From contig JAPYXD010000420.1 in assembly GCA_030998225.1 (NCBI GenBank), positions 186,001 through 250,000 of the forward strand: a DNA stretch of 64,000 nucleotides, written 5' to 3'. Made by a program: the position numbers and the translations under genes. Shown in pieces: positions 57,697 to 64,000 of this stretch; within the stretch, counting starts at the first letter, position 1, and each line of letters starts with the position of its first letter. The notes under the pieces were generated by a model. That model did no database searches. It saw only the letters and a list, made by a program, of their open reading frames with translations, and had not been told where the DNA came from. The stretch comes from Diplolepis rosae (taxonomy: Eukaryota > Arthropoda > Insecta > Hymenoptera > Diplolepididae).

Positions 57697-57848
57697 GCCC
57701 ATTTTATACGGCCTTGATAGTAGTAACTTATAAGTGAAATTTCTTTCGGAATATAGCAAGCGGGAATAGCCGAGAGGCTTTAGGTGTTAGACATGCGTTT
57801 AGTTATGTAGATATAGGTAGGGTTAGAGGGTTCAAATCTGAAAAGCGA
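57697..57848 (+). repeat. tRNA-derived SINE-like repeat, copy 4
   Basis: Head ATTTTATACGGCCTTGATAG at ~57,697, A-box-like AATAGCCGAGAGGCTTTAG at ~57,764-57,783 and B-box-like AGAGGGTTCAAATCTG at 57,825-57,840. Spacing agrees with copies 1 and 2. Not a functional tRNA. Confidence 0.6.
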
Positions 57849-57955
57849 TTCTGAAATTTAATTCAAGGATGTTATTATAAAATAGTGTATTATTTCGTAC
57901 TTAAATATGTGAACATAAATAAGGTATGATAATAATATTTGTGTATGTGTTTCAG

Positions 57956-58030
57956 AATGTCGCATTAGAAAAAGATACAAGATTTCCTTTTCTGAAGCCG
58001 TCACTTCTAAAGGTCAAACCTTTTAGTGGA
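57956..58030 (+). other. Putative phase-0 coding exon
   Basis: A strong acceptor (TATGTGTTTCAG) is followed by 25 open codons, NVALEKDTRFPFLKPSLLKV then KPFSG, and a consensus donor GGA|GTGAGT. Both boundaries are phase 0, as in the exons at 45.8-47.5 kb, so it could be a later exon of the same gene. It is short, so chance cannot be excluded. Confidence 0.4.
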
Positions 58031-58044
58031 GTGAGTGATTTTTC

Positions 58045-58259
58045 ATATAGTGGTTTTCAGATTCCCATATTCTTTGTTTGAAAATTTGAAAAGATACTTT
58101 CAGTCTTTCGAATAAAATGTATTAACACCACTTTAAATTCGCTTCGCAACTTTAATATAGTGAATTTCAAATTCTCGTCGGTTTTATAACAGATAGTAAA
58201 ACATATATTCCATTTATACAAGCGAAAATATCAACTTTGACCCTTGAAAACCACTATAT
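58045..58259. mobile_element. ~215-bp inverted-repeat element
   Basis: ATATAGTGGTTTTCA at the left pairs with TTGAAAACCACTATAT at the right; weaker pairing inside. Noncoding MITE-like repeat, inserted just after the putative exon's donor site. Confidence 0.6.
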
Positions 58260-58279
58260 TAATTTCTGATACGTAAACC

Positions 58280-58440
58280 CTGCTTGCCTCACTTTGAAAC
58301 GATATTATACTAAAATATGATTCACTTTTACGATTTATTCTAACGAAAAGTCTTTCAGTGTAGAGGTGCAATTCACATTCATAAATCGCCAACTGTCTTT
58401 TTCTGAATAAATTTATTAGCCTGGAAAGAGTCGCTATTCT
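58280..58440 (-). repeat. Dispersed repeat (empty-site copy of 43.2-43.5 kb)
   Basis: The complement reads GTGAATTGCACCTCTACACT then GAAAGACTTTTCGTTAGAAT without interruption. It shows the pre-insertion state of the locus at 43,291-43,435. Confidence 0.75.
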
Positions 58441-59405
58441 TAAATGAAAAATGAATCTGTACAGAGGAATTTACTTGAATAATTTGATCTAAAACTTCTA
58501 TGGAATCATTTTCCACTGTTAACAATTATAAATTCCATACTGAATTAATAAAATTACGAAATATAAACACTTGTTATCTATTTAATAGATTTTTCCTTAT
58601 TTTTGTTTTGATCTGATACGTAATGAAATGTTCACAATATGTAATAGTTCTGTACGCCTTGCAGCAGAATGAAACATTGTTTGTTTTTGACGAAATTAAA
58701 ATTTTACTTATTTTAGCAAATTGCAGAAAGTTGTGAGAAAATCGTCTGCGTCAAAATCAGAAGATAAATTTTGGGATTTTTCAAGGCTTAATTCCCTCAA
58801 CATTTCTGAAGAAAAGCCAAGATCAAATCATTTTTCAACAGCAATCTATTACTAAGCATTAATTGCTGTTTGATTGCGATTGTTTTGCTAATATTCACTC
58901 GCGTAGAAACAGTATTTGACGTTAATTTACCCTCCCCGTGTTTGGATTAAAATCGCATCGACCAAAGATGTACTGGAGGTCCCATCATACTTATAATAAG
59001 AGAATTATACCGCGTGGAATGCCGTTTTGGAGTTAATGTTCCAAATAGACTTATATATAATTGATGATGCTCAGTAATTAAACAGTCTAAATAATTATAT
59101 TGTTCTGTGTCAAATTGTTTCAATATTAAAAAAGAAATTTGGTACCTTATTTTCAGCAACAGTTTCCAGGATAAATTTTTCTCTGAAAAGAAACGTTCAA
59201 CCATGATGGGCGCATATGTACAAAAAGTTATCATTTAAATATAATATTATATATAATATATAATATTATATATACATATCATTAACTATCAAAATTCACT
59301 CTCTGTTTGAACAGAGAGTGTATTTTAGTATTTATGAAAATTATGCTGCAAAAATTTTGTATACAACACGTAAATGCGTATATCGTTCTCTCAGCTATTT
59401 AATTA
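58441..59405. other. No gene recognised; AT palindromes 59,236-59,325
   Basis: Mostly AT-rich. An AT-only palindrome lies at ~59,236-59,280. A perfect 11-bp stem, CACTCTCTGTT/AACAGAGAGTG with a 2-nt loop, is at about 59,298-59,321. Confidence 0.5.
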
Positions 59406-60600
59406 CACAGTTCTGCAAGGTTTTGTTGTTGAAAAGCTATGGGTCGTTTCCGGAGTAATTTTTGACGTAGAATCCGAATCCGGAATCAGAAACAGCCTAT
59501 CACGTCAGAATTTGGAGATATTTGAGGTTATGTGCTCGAAAAATGGGGTTTTTCTCTACTTTTGACGTTATGTACAGGGCGCAAGAAATTTTTTTGGTTT
59601 TTTTCTTAAATGTCATCATTTATCACTACTCTTTCTCTTCAAAATGAGCTATTAAACAGTAACGAGCGATTTTTCCTCACAAAGATACGGCCATATCAAG
59701 TTTTGACATTTACCCGAACAACCTGATGAGTATTCACATTGACTCTCTGGTGCCTACCATTTTGCATTCGAAAATTTATCTTGAAAATTTGTGCTTGCGG
59801 GTTTTGATGGTCTGTGAATAAGAATTTACAGTCAGAAAATTAACATTTCCATTTCTAAGATGGCGGATTCAAAATGGCGTATCAAAATTTACGAAATTAA
59901 ACGATTTCGCTCTCTAAAAACTCTTACTCAGGGGTTCCGGAATTGCTGATTACGAAAATGAGGTCGCAAGATTGACATTTCCATTTCCAAGATGGCCGGC
60001 CGTTTTAAAATGGCGAACTGAAATTTACGGGGAAAACAATATTGGTCTCAAAAATTCTGTACTTAAGAGTTTTTTGAGTCACTGAGTACGAATCCATGTG
60101 TACAATATGCGAAGTTTTTTCTGTGTATTACGAAGGTCAACTTTCATGAGTCAATTTACTGGTGTAGCATAAACAACCTTAAATTTCTCAGGGTCCGAAA
60201 ATTCCTGTTTTTAGCGTTACCCAGGAACTACGACGTGGACGTAATAGGATTTTGTCCTTTTTGGGGTGCTTTATTTACGTGAGTCCCCTCACCTTCCACA
60301 ATTCGGGTTGCTTTATTAACATGAGTCCCCTTGCCTCTCACCATTCGGAGTGCTTTATTAACGTGAGACCCCTTGCCTCTCACTTTTCAGGGTGCTTAAT
60401 TTAAGTGATAAATTTTCGAATGTAGAATGGTATGCACCAAAGAGTCAATGTGAATGCTCATAAGGTTGTTCGGATAAATGTCAAAACTTGATATGATAGG
60501 CTGATTCTGATTTCGGATTCGGATTCTACATCAAAAACTACCCCGGAAATGATCTTTCGTTTTCCAACAACGAATACAAACCCATTATTCGCAGACCTGT
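59406..60600. mobile_element. CAGGTCTGCAA palindromic TIR element, copy 2
   Basis: Same family as 30,642-32,170, same orientation for most blocks (GGCCGGCCGTTTTAAAATGG, TATGCGAAGTTTTTTCTGTG) but ~330 bp shorter. The left end CACAGTTCTGCAAGG is mutated; the right end is TCGCAGACCTG. Carries the 42-bp minisatellite at 60,266-60,400. No coding capacity. Confidence 0.82.
60266..60400 (+). repeat. 42-bp minisatellite, third locus
   Basis: Three units, almost identical to those at 31,305-31,440, inside the second copy of the same palindromic element. Confidence 0.88.
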
Positions 60601-62936
60601 TTTATTAGAGTTGAGACCCTTTCACAGTGTATCGCGCGCATAGCGGAATGTACCGCTCTGGTAGCGACATCGTATTTATAATAAGTGTAGCGCTGTCACG
60701 GCACTGTGCGTATACATGCGACTACGATTCTCTTTGTATCGTTTTAAAAACGATACAATAACCTTGTGACCACTCAAATATTGCTACCACAGCGATATGG
60801 AGTTTTCCGTGTAGAACAAATTTAAACAACAAAAAAGGTATTGAAATGTTAGAGAAGAGTTGGAATGAATGTTTCACTCTTGAAAGAGACCATGTTGGCG
60901 AATGAAGTCAAATTTTGTCTAAAAGTTGTTGTTTTATCAGTCATTCTACGAACTTATTGAGTAATGTGTTATATACTATTCCGTACACAGTAAAAACAAA
61001 GTCATAAATTGGTTAAAAGTTGGTATTTTATTAGTCATTCTACGAACTTATTGAGTGATGTGTTATATACTATTCTGTACACAGTAAAAAAAAGTCATAA
61101 ATTGGTTATATTTTACAGAAGATTTTGTCTTAAAATCAATTGCCCAGTGTATAAGTGCAAAAGTCTGTCTTTTTTTTAATGTTTTGTTCTTGTTAAATCT
61201 TAAAGTCATTCGATTTTCAGGTTCAAAATAAGACTTTATTTTTACAATTTACTGACTCTGATACTGCAAAATAACTTATGAATCTACCGTTTTACAATTA
61301 TCTGGAGAGTAATGTAAGATATTGAAAATCTTGACATTTTATCGCACATGTTTCTTACTGTTTGCGAGAACTCGGAAATAGTACTATCTCCTGAAAGATT
61401 TCCCGTTAAGTGAAAAAAAACACCCAAAAAAGTTTACTTGAGTTTATAAATGAATTATCGATCACAAAGTGGTCTAAAGAAAATTTGTATATTTTTATTT
61501 AAGAAAAGTTGACAGACAGTTGATATAACTTTTAACTTTTAATTATACCTATAAAATACTTAAAATTTTAGAGTTTTGATATTCTGACTTTACAATGAGA
61601 TTTCACAATTTTACTTTCATCGTAATGACAATTATGAAAAGAAATACAAGGAAATACTGGCAAAAAATAAAAATGAGTCCCTCGGTGACCGTTGACCACC
61701 CAACTTTGGGCATTTTCGACTTTCATCGATTATGTGAGTCAATTATTATAGTCTTTACGATTATTTGAAATCTATCGTTCTAACGTTCAATAAACGATAG
61801 TAGTTTTTTTATTTCTACTCGTTATTACTTTTATTATTTTTGGTTTTATTTATTTTTGTTTTGTTATTATTTTCACCACTAATTTTTATTATTTCAGATT
61901 TTACTATAGAAAATAGTAAAATATACTATTCCTAAATTGAACAATTTCATACAAAAGTAGTATTTTTTCCTACCAGTATAATATAATAGTATTATATAGT
62001 ATTATAGTATAATATAATAAATATATGATTGCATTTTATTTTAAATTTGTTTCTAATCCCCGCCCCGACCAGGAAAAACCTAGGCTTCGCCTCGGTTTTG
62101 CAAAAGTCGGGCGGACCTCCCCCTGCCCCCTACAAAACTCGGTTTTGAGCGTACTTTCGGCTGGAGATCAAGAAAAATAGTATACGACCCATGGCCAGAA
62201 TGTTTGATGCCCTGACGTATGTATGCCCTTACATATGTATGAAGGTTTCCTGAGCTTATAGCTAATTTGAAGATATGTCATTAGCTCAACTAGTATTTCT
62301 TATTTTCTTATTCATACTTATTAACACACAAAATAATATAACTGAAGTATAAGAAGATTTTCTTCCTAATTTACATAGAAATTCTCTAACAAACTCGGTT
62401 AGGTAGAAACACCATACCATTTCTTTCAGTGTAGATTCTTTGAGTTCATTAAATTCTTGATTCGCTAGGACGCCTGGTCAAATTTTTTTCCACGCGCCAT
62501 AAACAATTCATTTTTCAACAGAAATTAAATATTTGCCAAACTTTATCTCAGAAACCATTGATCGAAAAAATTTGAAACTTGGCCATGGTCTATTTCGGAG
62601 TTAACTTTCGGGATAGAAAGAAGAAATATTCAGAGCAATTTGTCAAGGATTTTCAGTTGTTGATAAAACATTATACAGGAATCACCGGTCTTATAAGTTT
62701 GACCGAAATTGATGCAACAAGTATATTCCTACTATTAATAATATTGTTTTTTGTTCATATACTCATTGATTTATTATTAATAACATTTATTATAAACAAA
62801 AACGCTCATTTAACAAAATTGATTTTTGTTATTCCTTTTTATTTCTTTAATTGAACTTTGATATAGAAGGAAACTTTTTAATTTCTGGAAATTTTCTCGT
62901 ATGACGAGCCATTATTTATTTACAGCTAATATTTAC
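60601..62936. other. 2.3 kb without a recognisable gene
   Basis: Contains a tandem duplication (60,921-61,108), a near-perfect palindrome TGTATCGTTTTAAAAACGAT followed by ACA at ~60,736, an AT simple-repeat stretch at ~61,975-62,030, and a short GC-rich block at 62,058-62,150 with CTTCGCCTCGGTTTTGC. Small open frames there have no recognisable motif. Confidence 0.5.
60921..61108 (+). repeat. Tandem duplication of ~94 bp
   Basis: AAAAGTTG.T.TTTTAT.AGTC, ATTCTACGAACTTATTGAGT and AGTCATAAATTGGTTA are repeated directly head to tail with few differences. Confidence 0.85.
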
Positions 62937-64000
62937 AGCTAAAATTAATAAGCTAACTTGGAAAGAACACTTCGAAAATAAGTGCTACAAGTTTATAACA
63001 ACCCTCTGGCTCTGCAGAAGAGCTATTGGAAACAATTGGGGCCTGAAACCCGACACACTGCTGTAGATCTTCACAGCGATTCTGCGACCCAGACTAACCT
63101 ATGCGTCAATAGTCTGGTAGAGCAGAGTCAAGCAGAAGACGGCCATGGCCAGGTTGGAAAGACTCACAGGGCTGATCCTTAGAGGGATCACTGGTGCCTT
63201 GAAGTCTTCACCCACAATGGCGTTGGGAGCGCTAATAGGGCTAGAGCCCCTGCACCTAACCATCACAACCGAGGCTAGCAAGGCGGCCTGGAGAATTGGC
63301 GAAAACTCTAGTACAGTGATCTCAAAGAAACTGAGAGCCACATTCGACATCGTGAAGAGACCGGTCATGACAATGATGAGAGATAGGACGTCTCAGCGGT
63401 ACCTCTTCGACAAAAAGTACAAGGTAAGCCTTTCAACCATGGAAGATTGGAAGGCGGGTCGCGCACACCTCCCACGCGATGGAGACAACTGGTTTACAGA
63501 CGGCTCCAAAAACAGGGAGGGCGTGGGGGCTGGTATCTATGGAAGGAACAGCAACACAAGCCTCGCGATCCCATTGGAACCTCACCTCACAGTTTTTCAA
63601 ACTGAGATTGCGGCCATACTCCAATGCGCATACAAAGCACGGAATCATGGCGGCGGCAGAAACATCCGCATCTGATCAGATAGCAGAGCGGCCATCACGA
63701 TACTAGGTAAGTTAGTGACTACCTCGACGCTTGTCTGGGAATGCCATGTAGCATTGAACAAACTAGCGGAAGACAACCAAGTCACAGTCCACTGTATCCC
63801 TGGACACAGGGGTATCAAGGGAAATGAGAAAGCGAATAGACTAGCCAAGCTAGCTTCAAAACAAAAACCAACTGGTCTAGAACCAGTAATAGATGTTTCA
63901 AATAGGTTGGTCACAGAAGACATCAACAAGTGGCTGGCCGAGAAACATTAAGAAGAGTGGTACAAGGCTCCGGCATGTAAGCAAGACAAAACCCTCATAG
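62937..64000 (+). pseudogene. LINE fragment: reverse transcriptase C-terminus and RNase H
   Basis: One frame, interrupted by stops at 63,064 (TAG), 63,115 (TAG), 63,673 (TGA) and 63,949 (TAA), reads NKLTWKEHFENKCYKFITTL, LRPRLTYASIVW and WSRV-like blocks typical of the reverse-transcriptase thumb region. An RNase H domain follows: WFTDGSKNREGVGAGIYG, FQTEIAAIL, SDSRAAITIL and HCIPGHRGIKGNEKAN. The last catalytic Asp appears as Asn (NEKAN where NE.AD is usual). A reverse transcriptase followed by RNase H suggests the I/R1/LOA-type LINE groups. The 5' part is missing and the fragment continues past the window end. Its GC content is well above the flanks. Inactive. Confidence 0.9.

Noticed and set aside
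14125..57848. Functional tRNA genes
   Set aside because: A/B-box-like blocks exist, but acceptor and anticodon stems do not pair; they are better explained as tRNA-derived repeats.
62579..62854. Small membrane protein frame (91 codons)
   Set aside because: The hydrophobic run is explained by AT-rich codons; no homology, splice context or repeat conservation supports it.

Overview
This is an AT-rich animal (almost certainly arthropod) nuclear sequence from a repeat-dominated, gene-poor region. The evidence is eukaryotic throughout: consensus GT/AG splice signals, several mariner/Tc1 transposases of insect type, a Ty3/gypsy LTR retrotransposon, a LINE with an RNase H domain, a Mutator-like transposase fragment, and tRNA-derived SINE-like repeats. 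The mix of DD41D and DD34D mariners would fit Hymenoptera or Hemiptera, but I cannot place the species.

Layout. 0-4.1 kb: a near-perfect foldback repeat at the left edge, a dispersed repeat whose second copy lies at 40.2 kb, and a dead DD41D mariner split by a GATC-rich palindromic element. 4.1-6.4 kb: exon-like segments of a BEN-domain-like gene, interrupted by a dispersed repeat whose inverted copy is at 27.1 kb. 6.4-13.9 kb: small inverted-repeat elements, a deleted mariner (11.8-12.5 kb), and long stretches with nothing recognisable. 13.9-20.3 kb: nested terminal-inverted-repeat (TIR) elements and a CCGGGTA-type satellite array split by a DD41D transposon that has an intact 362-residue transposase. 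20.8-24.7 kb: three more mariner remnants. 25.4-32.2 kb: a TA-flanked element carrying a SINE, a GC-rich patch, and two large palindromic elements. 34.5-35.7 kb: a Mutator-like deletion derivative. 36.8-45.4 kb: more nested inverted-repeat elements, with mariner and Tc1 remnants. 45.8-58.0 kb: four exon-like segments, all phase 0, of an unrecognised gene. 47.9-57.1 kb: a 9.2-kb Ty3/gypsy element with ~943-bp LTRs and 4-bp target duplications lies between those segments. 59.4-60.6 kb: second copy of the 30.6-kb palindromic element. 62.9-64.0 kb: a decayed LINE that runs off the right end.

The window is mainly transposon-on-transposon layering. Only one transposase (17,755-18,843, minus strand) is an undamaged reading frame, and its element has lost its left terminus. 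The LTR element looks young because its LTRs differ by only about 2% by eye, yet it is defective: most of gag is missing, pol has two stops and a frameshift, and a key RNase H residue is changed. No host gene is complete. I found no functional tRNA, rRNA or CRISPR array. The most unusual features are the in-frame, stop-separated repeat tail behind the intact transposase, two AT-hook motifs in a very long RNase H-integrase linker, a 42-bp minisatellite shared by otherwise different elements, and filled/empty-site pairs that date some insertions.
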